This document shows positions 1-7,970 of a DNA stretch of 64,000 bases, piece by piece. The number at the start of each line of letters is the position of its first letter. The first letter of the stretch is position 1. Origin of the DNA: Spirochaetae bacterium HGW-Spirochaetae-1. Lineage in GTDB: Bacteria > Spirochaetota > UBA4802 > UBA5550. Made by a program: the position numbers and the translations under genes. A model generated the notes under the pieces. That model was not told the origin of the DNA. It saw only the letters and a list, made by a program, of their open reading frames with translations, and made no database searches. The stretch is taken from NCBI GenBank assembly GCA_002839375.1, contig PGXY01000002.1:312392-376391 (forward strand). Reading direction: 5' to 3'.

Positions 1-9
1 CGTCATGGT

Positions 10-1038
10 CTACCATCCTCCGCCGCGCGTTCTCCGCAGGAGATAGATGAAGAAGGGACCCCCGATCAGTGATGTCAATATTCCCAGGGGAATCTCGCCG
101 CCCGATATATTGCGGGCGATATTGTCGATGATCACCATGAAGCAGGCACCCAGGGAAATACTCACGGGCATGAGAATACGGTTGTCGTTGCCGGCAATCA
201 TTCTTCCCATGTGGGGGATCACCAGTCCAACCCATCCTATGATGCCGCTGATGCAGACTGCACCGGCCGTGGCGATAGTTGTGAAGACAATTATTGCTGC
301 GCGGTTGAGGTTCACGTTGATTCCCAGGGTTTTGGCCTCCCGTTCCCCCATGGAGAGAACGTTGATGCGCCAGCGAATGAGCATGAGGCCCATGATACCG
401 CCCAGCATGGGAATCGACGCCGCCAGTACGTCATGACCCTGAATCGAGGCCAGGCTCCCCATGAGCCAGAATACGATGGAGGGAAGATCTTCATAGGGGT
501 CGGCCAGAAACTTGAGGAATGAAATCATGGCGGAAAATATCGATGATATTATCACTCCGCCCAGGACCAGCATGATGGTCGGTGCGCTGTTGTAAATTTT
601 CCCCACCAGGTAGCTTAAGATGACGGCCAAGATTCCAAAGATAAAGGCGCAGATATATATGGCGGCCGTGCTTTTGAACATGATGATGGCCAGGGCTGCG
701 CCGAAACCGGCCCCGGAACTGACGCCCAGCATACCGGAGCTCACCAGGGGATTGCGGAAGAGCCCCTGGAGTGCTGTGCCGCTGGCAGCCAGGCTTGCGC
801 CTACCAGGGCGCCCAGGAAGGCCCGGGGGAGCCGTATCTCCCAGATGATGGAACTCTGGATGGAAGCTGCCACGTCGGGTCCACGGGAGATTATGCTCCA
901 GATAAGGGGAAAAACTTCAGTGTAATGTATGGGGTATCTTCCCAGGAAAAGGGAGAGCACTATGCAGGCAAGAGGAGCTGCAACAAGAAGAACGGTGACA
1001 CCGGCCTTCTTGAGAATTTTCTTTTTCCTGGCGGTCAT
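10..1038 (-). CDS. FecCD-family ABC transporter permease (iron-siderophore, heme or cobalamin uptake)
   Basis: The 342-residue protein is almost entirely hydrophobic, with nine or ten predicted membrane segments, the usual length for this family. It carries the family signatures LVGASLAASGTALQG and FRNPLVSSGMLGVSSG near residues 78-105 and GWVGLVIPHMGRMIAG near 268-283. It should form the inner-membrane channel for import of an iron-siderophore, heme or vitamin B12; the sequence does not show which. On the minus strand its TAG is followed at once by an ATG at 6-4, so an ATP-binding subunit probably begins just beyond the window edge. No Shine-Dalgarno precedes the start, and the predicted transcription start falls on the ATG. 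Confidence 0.9.
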   Translation of the reverse strand: MTARKKKILKKAGVTVLLVAAPLACIVLSLFLGRYPIHYTEVFPLIWSIISRGPDVAASIQSSIIWEIRLPRAFLGALVGASLAASGTALQGLFRNPLVSSGMLGVSSGAGFGAALAIIMFKSTAAIYICAFIFGILAVILSYLVGKIYNSAPTIMLVLGGVIISSIFSAMISFLKFLADPYEDLPSIVFWLMGSLASIQGHDVLAASIPMLGGIMGLMLIRWRINVLSMGEREAKTLGINVNLNRAAIIVFTTIATAGAVCISGIIGWVGLVIPHMGRMIAGNDNRILMPVSISLGACFMVIIDNIARNISGGEIPLGILTSLIGGPFFIYLLRRTRGGGW

Positions 1039-1044
1039 AATAAA

Positions 1045-1072
1045 AAAATAGATCAGGTGCGAAAACCGTCAA
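1045..1072 (-). promoter_or_regulatory. Predicted promoter of the FecCD permease gene
   Basis: Reading the minus strand there is TTGACG (1072-1067), a 16-nt spacer and TATTTT (1050-1045). A start about seven bases downstream would land at or next to the permease ATG at 1038, which fits the absence of a ribosome binding site. No Fur box or riboswitch was recognised. Confidence 0.45.
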
Positions 1073-1131
1073 TTGTTATTTCCTGGAAGGGTATATTTTG
1101 TCGGATTTGGATGGAATTGCCGGAAGTAATA

Positions 1132-1183
1132 AACCCCGTCATTGCAGGAAGGGGTTCAAACCCTTCCTTACAATGACGGGGTT
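1132..1183. repeat. Long imperfect palindrome, probable terminator of the acyl-CoA synthetase gene
   Basis: The outer arms AACCCCGTCATTG (1132-1144) and CAATGACGGGGTT (1171-1183) are perfectly complementary, and inner arms AGGAAGGG/CCCTTCCT add eight more pairs around a 7-nt loop, with a small asymmetric bulge. It lies 15 nt past the stop codon of the acyl-CoA synthetase, so it can end that transcript. The following T-tract is poor, so a dispersed palindromic repeat acting as terminator is equally possible. No second copy was seen in this window. Confidence 0.6.
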
Positions 1184-1197
1184 ATAATGATTTTCAA

Positions 1198-2988
1198 TTA
1201 CTTGTAAAGCGAAGCGATCTGATCCTTGTATTCCTTGACCACCACATGCCTCTTCAGTTTCATAGTCTGGGTCAGCATGCCGTTTTCCAGGGTGAAATCA
1301 CTGGTCATGAAAACATATTTTTTGGGGATTTCATATCCGCCGTATTTTCCTTTGAGCTGATCGGTGATTTCCTTCTCGATCATATCCGTAACTGTTTTGT
1401 TTTTTATAAGCTGTTCCGGATCAGCGGGAAGGTTGTTCTGCACTGCCCATTTTCCCAGCATCTCAAAATCGGGGATAACGATGCAGACATTGTAGGCTTT
1501 TCCTTCTCCGTAAACCATGGCGTTTGCCACGAAGGGGAGGAGGCGGATATCCTCCTCGATGGAGGCCGGGAAAACATATTTCCCGTTTTCCAGCTTGTAC
1601 TGTTCCTTGATGCGTCCCGTGATATAGAGGAAGCCTTCAGCGTCGAAGCGGCCCCGGTCACCGGTTCTGAACCCTCCATCGGGAGTCATGACCTGGGCGG
1701 TTTCCGCCGGCTTGTTGTGATATCCCTTCATGACATTGGGACCGTATACAACTATCTCGCCGTCATCGGCACCGTCTTCCACAACGGATTTGTCCAGGAC
1801 GATGCGCTGTCCCTCTAAAACCTTGCCGACGCTGCCGATCTTCCAGGCGTCGGGCGCGTTCATCGTAACGGCAGGCGATGTTTCGGACAGACCATAACAG
1901 TCGTATGTGGGAATGCCGATGCTGTAAAAGAACTCGCCCACTTCCTTGTTCATAACGGCACTTGCCGTAAGTGCTCCTGTGAGCCTCCCGCCGAATCCCG
2001 CTCTGATTTTTGAAAAAACCAGCCTATCGAGAAAGAAGAACTTCAGGTTTACGGAAAAACTGCTTTTCCCGTCCTGGGCCAGGGCTATTTTTTTCTTCGC
2101 CGTGGCGCACGCCGCATCAAAGAGTTTCTTTTTAGCGCCTCCCGTTTCTTTCATCTTGTTCTGGATGGCATCATAAATCTTATTGAAAACACGAGGCACT
2201 GAAATGAGATAGGTGGGGCGCACCAGCTTCAGGTCATCGAGAAGAGTGGATACGTCCTCCATGAAGCCCAGGGAACCGCCGAACTGTATCCAGTTGTTGA
2301 GCTCTCCGCTCAGGGCATAGGAATGGGCCCAGGGAAGCATGGAGAGACCGATCTGGGTTTCATTCAGGTCAGGATAGATTCTATATCCCGCCCGAGAGCA
2401 GTAGGTGCAGTTGCCGTGTGAGAGAAGAACTCCCTTGGGGTCTCCCGTGGTTCCTGATGTGTAAATAAGAATCGCCACATCTTCGGCATCGGGATGAACG
2501 GGGGCTACGGGGTTTTCCTGACCGGCTTTTTCCAGAGCCTTCAGGCTGTCTTCGCCTTCGGCATCGATTATGAGAATGCGCTTCAGGGAGGGAATCTCCT
2601 GGATGAAATGCTTGACCTTCTCATAAATTTTCTGGTTCGATACTATCAGTACCTTGACTAAGCTGTCAGTAATGATATATTTCCAGGTCTGAACAAGTTC
2701 TTTCTCGTACATGGGGATGTACCGTGCACCCCTGCCGTACGTTGCATAGGCCAGAACGACCCATTCAGGCCTGTTAGTGGAAATGATGCCCACGGAATCA
2801 TCTTTTTCAATTCCTAATTGAGCCAACCCGCCACGGGCATTGTCGATGCGTTTGCCGATTTCATTGTACGTAATGGAATCAAGTGTGCCTTTGGTGTTTT
2901 TGACCCAGAAAAGTGTGTTTTTACCGTATTTTTTAACACTCTCTTCCCACCAGCTCACGAGATTATCAGGTTTTTCGTATTGCCACAT
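1198..2988 (-). CDS. Long-chain fatty-acid-CoA ligase (AMP-forming)
   Basis: This 596-residue enzyme of the ANL superfamily should activate long-chain fatty acids to acyl-CoA through an acyl-AMP intermediate at the inner face of the membrane. The AMP-binding P-loop ILIYTSGTTGDPKGVLLSHG, the motif YDCYGLSETSP and the hinge region YITGRIKEQYKLENGKY are all present, and the length fits the FadD15/eukaryotic-like subfamily. The start used is the ATG at 2988, preceded by GGAGGAG at good spacing; an in-frame GTG five codons upstream would bury that site. It stands alone, with a large palindrome just after its stop. Substrate chain length cannot be read from the sequence. Confidence 0.93.
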   Translation of the reverse strand: MWQYEKPDNLVSWWEESVKKYGKNTLFWVKNTKGTLDSITYNEIGKRIDNARGGLAQLGIEKDDSVGIISTNRPEWVVLAYATYGRGARYIPMYEKELVQTWKYIITDSLVKVLIVSNQKIYEKVKHFIQEIPSLKRILIIDAEGEDSLKALEKAGQENPVAPVHPDAEDVAILIYTSGTTGDPKGVLLSHGNCTYCSRAGYRIYPDLNETQIGLSMLPWAHSYALSGELNNWIQFGGSLGFMEDVSTLLDDLKLVRPTYLISVPRVFNKIYDAIQNKMKETGGAKKKLFDAACATAKKKIALAQDGKSSFSVNLKFFFLDRLVFSKIRAGFGGRLTGALTASAVMNKEVGEFFYSIGIPTYDCYGLSETSPAVTMNAPDAWKIGSVGKVLEGQRIVLDKSVVEDGADDGEIVVYGPNVMKGYHNKPAETAQVMTPDGGFRTGDRGRFDAEGFLYITGRIKEQYKLENGKYVFPASIEEDIRLLPFVANAMVYGEGKAYNVCIVIPDFEMLGKWAVQNNLPADPEQLIKNKTVTDMIEKEITDQLKGKYGGYEIPKKYVFMTSDFTLENGMLTQTMKLKRHVVVKEYKDQIASLYK

Positions 2989-3163
2989 AAAAAGCTCCTC
3001 CACAAAAATTTGATTTAAGATTGTATATTTTTATTTTTTTACAACAGCATATACTGCCCAGAGCAGTATGGTGCATAATGACTCTTACAAAATAACTGCC
3101 ACTTATTGCAACCTTTTTATTCTCTTTCCGGGCGAAGTGCAAGAGACTGGAAGGCATCATTTT

Positions 3164-3691
3164 TCACTTTTTGTGTTTTTTGAGCATTCTTCTCAATATC
3201 TGCTCACTCTGTGTTATAAGGTCGCTGATTCTTTTCGTGGTAATGCTTTTCTTCTCTTTCTGCAGGAGTTTAACGGCCATATTATACTTGCGGCGGTAAT
3301 GCTGTATTCCCGGAATTGTGGAGTGAAAATGTTTAGCCAGTTCATGATCTTTGTGGATATATCGGCCGCTCTTGTCCTTCTGGTTCAGGTCAATGAATTC
3401 CTTAATGGAGTCTTCGTTCCATTCCACGGTCCCGAATTGCGTGTAGTCATGGCTGATTTTTCGCGATTCGTTTCGTTCGTAACTTCCCTCCATTTTTTTC
3501 TTTTTCCAGTAAGGGTGGATATTTCTGGCGTGCTGTATGTCTTCTATGGTAAATCGGGTCTTCTGAAGCCACAGGCGTGTGATTTTTGCCTTTTCCGCCG
3601 GTTTGAGGCTCACCTTCAATGAATTGTCGATATATTCCCTGGGGGTTTTCGAGCCAAACAGTTTCATCTCACGCTTGCTTAATTTCTGCAT
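3164..3691 (-). CDS. Conserved hypothetical protein, basic and helical
   Basis: I do not recognise this 175-residue protein. It is rich in Lys, Arg and Gln, has no signal peptide or membrane segment, and looks largely helical. A central block resembles a small helical domain (VEWNEDSIKEFIDLNQKD, then HSTIPGIQHYRRKYN, about residues 85-135), which suggests nucleic-acid or protein binding but proves nothing. Coding is supported by a strong AAGGAGAGG ahead of the ATG and normal codon use. It is the only reading frame here with a proper start; the overlapping plus-strand frame lacks one. It appears monocistronic. Confidence 0.75.
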   Translation of the reverse strand: MQKLSKREMKLFGSKTPREYIDNSLKVSLKPAEKAKITRLWLQKTRFTIEDIQHARNIHPYWKKKKMEGSYERNESRKISHDYTQFGTVEWNEDSIKEFIDLNQKDKSGRYIHKDHELAKHFHSTIPGIQHYRRKYNMAVKLLQKEKKSITTKRISDLITQSEQILRRMLKKHKK

Positions 3692-3989
3692 AATCCTCTC
3701 CTTGTTACATAAAAAATTCCAGGAATCACCCGCAATGCCGGGCGGTATGATGATTCAGTTCAATAATAGAAAATCCCTTATATAATGTATAATCACAAAA
3801 TTCATCAACAGTCAAATATTTATTTGAGCTTTCAGGCAAAAAACTGTTATGCGGTCATGGCAGATATCGCTCATTGTTATGCCGGGGATCGGGGTGCGGA
3901 CCTGGGAAGACCGTGCATGGATGCGTGAGATTGAGTATTGTTATGCGCGGGGCGTATAACGAAGGGGAGAACAATGCAGGATAGGGCTG
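3692..3989. other. Intergenic stretch without a recognised gene
   Basis: This 298-nt gap separates two minus-strand genes. It contains AT-rich sequence just upstream of the basic hypothetical gene and two similar GC-rich patches beginning ATTGTTATGC (near 3874 and 3938). I see no convincing small gene, terminator or RNA. Confidence 0.5.
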
Positions 3990-4841
3990 CTACCAGGCTG
4001 CTTCCGTAAAGAGACCGCAGCTCAGGCGATTGAAGAAAGCCATGCTTCCTTCGCCTCCCATGCGGTTGTTGATAAGTATGCCCATTTCCAGGCCGATGCG
4101 CAGAAACGGGAAGGAATAGGAGTAGGCCATGTTCAGGCGCTGGTTGCTCCGCAAAATCCCCTCCCTGTTCTCAAACCAGTTACGCGGCGGCAGGAGTGAA
4201 ACGAAGAGCTCTCCGGTGTGGTGTTCCACGGGGAAGACCACACCTATGTTTATGATGGAATCGGCGGCATTGAATCTTTCACGGCATACGCGTATTTTAA
4301 GATGGATGAAATTTTCCGGAAATATCCTCGTCATGAAATTTATAAAAGCATGTGACTCCCGGCGGTTCAGGGCTATGCCGGCGTCATCTTTTTCATATTC
4401 GGAACCGTCCGTATTATAATAGGTTCTCGCGTCGAATTTATTGAAATAGAAATACCAGCTTATGCCGATTTCAAACGTGAAAAAGCCGAAATCCTTTCCG
4501 ACAAAGGCGTAGGGAAGGGTGATGAGCGTAAGCGGCTGATATTCGTAGTGATCGAAGTTATAGGCTTTTCCACTGCTGATAGATGTTTGTACAATACCGG
4601 TTCCCACGAGGTTCCCCTCGGCTGACCGGTAGCGGTACTCGCCGCCGAAGTTCGTCATGAGAGTGCCGAACGATATCATCTCGCGGTCCACGTACTGCAG
4701 GTCCGGATAACTCTTATTGTACGAACCGATTTCGCCGTGGAGCATGACACGGGACCGCGGCAAATCCCCGGCGAGGAGAGTACCTCCACCGGGAAGCAGT
4801 ACCGCAATGTATAACGCGATGACGAAAAGGAAGCGCGTCAT
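3990..4841 (-). CDS. Predicted exported beta-barrel-like protein
   Basis: The 283-residue product begins MTRFLFVIALYIAVLLPGGG, a signal peptide with likely cleavage near LLAGD. The rest alternates polar and aromatic residues in short strands (for example FGFFTFEIGISWYFYF and LRIGLEMGI), as in outer-membrane barrels, and ends in a Trp. Its start overlaps the stop of the preceding gene as TAATG, which implies translational coupling; an in-frame GTG two codons upstream is less likely because it would put the signal peptide further in. Its C-terminal half has the same strand pattern as the upstream interrupted gene, so the two are probably distant paralogues. The function is unknown. Confidence 0.72.
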   Translation of the reverse strand: MTRFLFVIALYIAVLLPGGGTLLAGDLPRSRVMLHGEIGSYNKSYPDLQYVDREMISFGTLMTNFGGEYRYRSAEGNLVGTGIVQTSISSGKAYNFDHYEYQPLTLITLPYAFVGKDFGFFTFEIGISWYFYFNKFDARTYYNTDGSEYEKDDAGIALNRRESHAFINFMTRIFPENFIHLKIRVCRERFNAADSIINIGVVFPVEHHTGELFVSLLPPRNWFENREGILRSNQRLNMAYSYSFPFLRIGLEMGILINNRMGGEGSMAFFNRLSCGLFTEAAW

Positions 4842-5791
4842 TACCACTGGTATGCTACGGAACCCGCGTAGAAGAAACTGTCCACGATTCCCGTGCGTTC
4901 GATATGCTTGTTGCGGTAATTCATGATGGAGCCGAATTTAAATCCTACGGAGATTCCCTCCCAGTTCACCGTGGGCTCCAGGAAAAAGGCATTGGTCTTG
5001 TACAGGTACCCGCCTACTTTCATTGTGAACAATGAATGAATGGGTATGATGAGCTTTGTCTGGATAATGCCGTACCTGGCATCATAGTCGCCGCGGAATA
5101 TATCCAGGGTGAAGTGGGGAATGGATTCAGCACCGAGGCGCAGATAAAAATTGGGGTATACCTTGGGATTGTCCCATATAAGACCGCGTCCCTTAACCTC
5201 CTCCGTAAATCCACCGCCTGTATACTTGGTTCTGTACTTCTCATCATAGGCTCGTGCTATTACGGTGATTCCCAGGTCTGTGGCGTACCATTTCATGTGA
5301 TAGCACAGGAACACACCCATATTAAGCCAGAACTTGGAAACCCGGTCATTGATATCTGCTGGTACCTCTTCATCATCAATAACCGGGTCATCTATTGCCG
5401 GTAGATCACGCTTTTTAATTTCTCAGTGCCGATAAAAAGAGATATTGGCTCCCCAGCCGGCTCCTTCCAGGATTCCCATGAGGTTGGAGAAATTGGTCAT
5501 GTAGAATTCCATGCCGGCCTGTTCCGAGTCGGTTTTAATATAGTCTCCCTTATCGTCGCCAACGTATCGCACATCGGTATACCCGTAAAGATGGTTGTGG
5601 TATCCGCCGAAGACGAGGAATTTTCTGCTGTATGCCGACGGGTCCTCAATTATCTGGTCTGCCAGTGATTTCTTATAGGTGTTTGTCAGGGGACTCGTTT
5701 CAGGTTCCGCAGCGAAGGTCAGGGCGGGAAATATAAGGATTACGGATAAAACAGTGAGAAGCAAGCGACGACACGCAATATTTTTCATCAT
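4841..5791 (-). pseudogene. Exported barrel-like protein gene interrupted by an in-frame TGA
   Basis: An open frame starts at the ATG at 5791 behind a CGGAG site, with a clear signal peptide (RRLLLTVLSVILIFPALTFA). It reads 122 codons to a TGA at 5425-5423 (context ISFYRH-stop). Reading on in the same frame gives EIKKRDLPAIDDPVID and then the 159-residue open stretch to 4841, with no other stop. The whole would be 316 residues plus stop, similar to its downstream neighbour. A single CGA-to-TGA change explains it, so this is a recent nonsense mutation, a sequencing error or, less likely, programmed readthrough. The downstream part has an internal ATG at 5320 but no good ribosome site there. 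Confidence 0.7.
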
Positions 5792-6019
5792 GGATTACTC
5801 CGTTATAATGAGAGAATTATGATCTGCCGAAGCAGGTCGTTTGAACGGGGCATAATATATTGCCGCTTAAATAGTGTCAATGATTATATGTGCCGTATTA
5901 GCGTCTCTTGCCGGAGAAATATCCTTGTCATTTTTACCCGTGATACGACATAGTTGAGATATGGGCACAGAGACCGGTTAACGGGATCAGAAAATGCATT
6001 TTCGATAAGGAGTAATGTC

Positions 6020-7084
6020 ATGTTTCTGCCATGGCACACCATGCTTGTTCTGTTCGGCCTGGGGCTCACGGCCATTATGCTCCTGAGCCAGGTTTTCTCG
6101 TCGCGCCGGGATGTGTGGAATCTTGTATTTTCACTCATACTGGTATGTATTGCCATGCTCCAGGCCCGGTATGTCTATGCTGCCAGCGATCTGTCCGTAT
6201 TGTATCCCCGTGTTTTTATCCCCGAGCTTTTTTTCTGGTTCATCCTGGGGCCCGTCATATATGCGCACACGGGCAACCTGACTGAAGCTGATTTTCACAT
6301 AGAACCGAAATTTTACCTGCTTCTGACACCGGCACTGGCAGCCCTTATTTTTGAATTCAGCTTTTTCCTTGAGCAGCACGCGTCAGTGGCTTCTTTTTCC
6401 GGCGACGGCCTTTTTTCGGTTTTCACCGCATCCAGGGTCGCGGGACTTTTATATCTGCTTGCCTTTCTCGTCATCTTCATTGTCAGGGTATTGCGGTTCG
6501 GCGATTTCGGCTCCATGGACCGGAAAGTACGCTATGCATTCCTGACTTATATCATTCCTGTTCTGGCTGTCATACTGGTACTCCTGGCATCGGTAACTGG
6601 AAAAGAGGTTCTGAAACGTGCGGGCTTCGTCCTGTTTACGCTGCATATGGCCCTGTGGATTGTCGTGGAAATCCATGTTCCCGAGCTCTTTCTCCTGGTA
6701 AAAGAAGAGATACGGAAAAACCGGTACGAACGGTCACTCCTTGGCGGTGTTGATGTGAACTGCGCCATGGACAGGCTCACCCGTCTCATGGACGAAGAAA
6801 AAATTTTTAGCGATGAAAATCTCACGCTTCCGATTCTGGCCGGAATGCTCTGTATGTCGCCTCACCAGCTCTCGGAGCTTTTTAATTCACGTCTTAATAT
6901 ACATTTTAAAGCCTATGTCAATTCGTACCGAATCAATGAAGCAATGCGGCTTCTTCGTGAAGAAAAGGACATGACGGTCCTGGCCATCGGATACCGCGTG
7001 GGTTTCAATTCCAAGTCGAACTTTTATTCCGTGTTCACCAGGCACGCGGGAAAGACACCCGCGGAATACCGCAGGTGTTTGTAA
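6020..7084 (+). CDS. Membrane-anchored AraC-family transcriptional regulator
   Basis: The protein (354 residues) has about seven hydrophobic segments in residues 5-225 followed by an AraC/XylS helix-turn-helix domain in roughly the last 100 residues, ending in the typical second helix (VGFNSKSNFYSVFTRHAGKTPAEYRR). It should sense something in or across the membrane and bind DNA from its cytoplasmic tail. The ATG at 6020 is used because AAGGAG lies seven bases upstream; the frame is open 22 codons further but without a ribosome site. It diverges from the interrupted barrel gene, a possible target. The ligand is unknown. Confidence 0.85.
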   Translation: MFLPWHTMLVLFGLGLTAIMLLSQVFSSRRDVWNLVFSLILVCIAMLQARYVYAASDLSVLYPRVFIPELFFWFILGPVIYAHTGNLTEADFHIEPKFYLLLTPALAALIFEFSFFLEQHASVASFSGDGLFSVFTASRVAGLLYLLAFLVIFIVRVLRFGDFGSMDRKVRYAFLTYIIPVLAVILVLLASVTGKEVLKRAGFVLFTLHMALWIVVEIHVPELFLLVKEEIRKNRYERSLLGGVDVNCAMDRLTRLMDEEKIFSDENLTLPILAGMLCMSPHQLSELFNSRLNIHFKAYVNSYRINEAMRLLREEKDMTVLAIGYRVGFNSKSNFYSVFTRHAGKTPAEYRRCL

Positions 7085-7136
7085 GACGGCGTTTTTATGG
7101 AAGTTTCTTAATGGCAGGTCTCACCGATGAATGCTG

Positions 7137-7970
7137 CTATTTTTTGAACTCATTACAATATACAAGAAGCACAAGGGACACTTCTTTTTTGCTGGTTTTT
7201 AAACCCTCGTCATTCAGGATATCTGTGATTTCTTCCGCTGTAGCTGCGGGTTTTTCTTTTCTAACGGCAATGGTCCGTTTGACGATTTTTTGATTTATGG
7301 GCTTATTGCCGAAGCCGAGGAATCCCGTATTGTGAAGAGTTGCTACGGCTGACTTGAGCAGCCTGTTTTCTTCTTCAAGGTCTTTAACGGAGTTTTTAAG
7401 GGAAGTAATTTCCTCCTCAAACTGGTTCAGTTTCGTCAGGAAAAATTCAGGGTCCCTTTTTTTCAGGTACTTGAGCGGATCGGTGTAGGCCTCCAGGACA
7501 TTCTCACACAGTTCCTGTTCCGTCCGGTAGGTACCCTGGATACGGACAAAGAGATTGTTCCTGGTAAACCTGAAATTGTATTTGAGGTTCGTATCAAACT
7601 GCATAAGCAGCCCGGCCGGTACATGGGGCAGGAGGTTTACCTTTTTATACAAAAACTGTTCGGGCTGAATGACTATATCAAGCAGGTCATTGGAAACGAC
7701 CATTCCAATTTCCCTCGGTTTTATGACCGTCCATGTATTAATTGATGCCAGGGATTTCAGAACATTTTCCATCATTTCCGGTGTGATATCGCCATAATAT
7801 CTCAAAGAAAACGGGAGTCCCTTTCCGGGTGCGAGTTCAAGTATGGTCTGGTTTTCAACGGTTCTGGAGCTTTTCACCTGGATTCCATGGGATTCCCAGC
7901 TCAGATCAGCGGCGGAAAGTGCCGTTATCTGGAAAAGTAAAATGAACAGTGTGCCGACTATTTTTTTCAT
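7137..7970 (-). CDS. Exported coiled-coil protein of the cyclase operon, unknown function
   Basis: The 277-residue protein has a clear signal peptide (MKKIVGTLFILLFQITALSA). Residues 25-165 look like a small mixed fold, and a coiled coil follows (EEEITSLKNSVKDLEEENRL, about 178-210). The C-terminal 50 residues are basic and helical, with helix-turn-helix-like spacing (AEEITDILNDEGLKTSKKEV), which is odd for an exported protein. Its ATG overlaps the TGA of the preceding gene by four bases (ATGA), so the two are translationally coupled. I find no family name for it; a periplasmic partner for the membrane proteins upstream is an inference from the operon. Confidence 0.75.
   Translation of the reverse strand: MKKIVGTLFILLFQITALSAADLSWESHGIQVKSSRTVENQTILELAPGKGLPFSLRYYGDITPEMMENVLKSLASINTWTVIKPREIGMVVSNDLLDIVIQPEQFLYKKVNLLPHVPAGLLMQFDTNLKYNFRFTRNNLFVRIQGTYRTEQELCENVLEAYTDPLKYLKKRDPEFFLTKLNQFEEEITSLKNSVKDLEEENRLLKSAVATLHNTGFLGFGNKPINQKIVKRTIAVRKEKPAATAEEITDILNDEGLKTSKKEVSLVLLVYCNEFKK

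Noticed and set aside
47-925. Long plus-strand frames over the FecCD permease
   Set aside because: They are mirror frames of a clear membrane permease on the minus strand, with no ribosome site or family match.
3068-3622. 184-codon plus-strand frame rich in Phe and Cys
   Set aside because: It lies opposite the basic hypothetical gene, which has a strong ribosome site and natural composition; the plus frame has neither.
5423-5425. Selenocysteine at the in-frame TGA
   Set aside because: An outer-membrane-type protein is an unlikely selenoprotein and I see no convincing hairpin after the TGA; an Arg-to-stop change is simpler.
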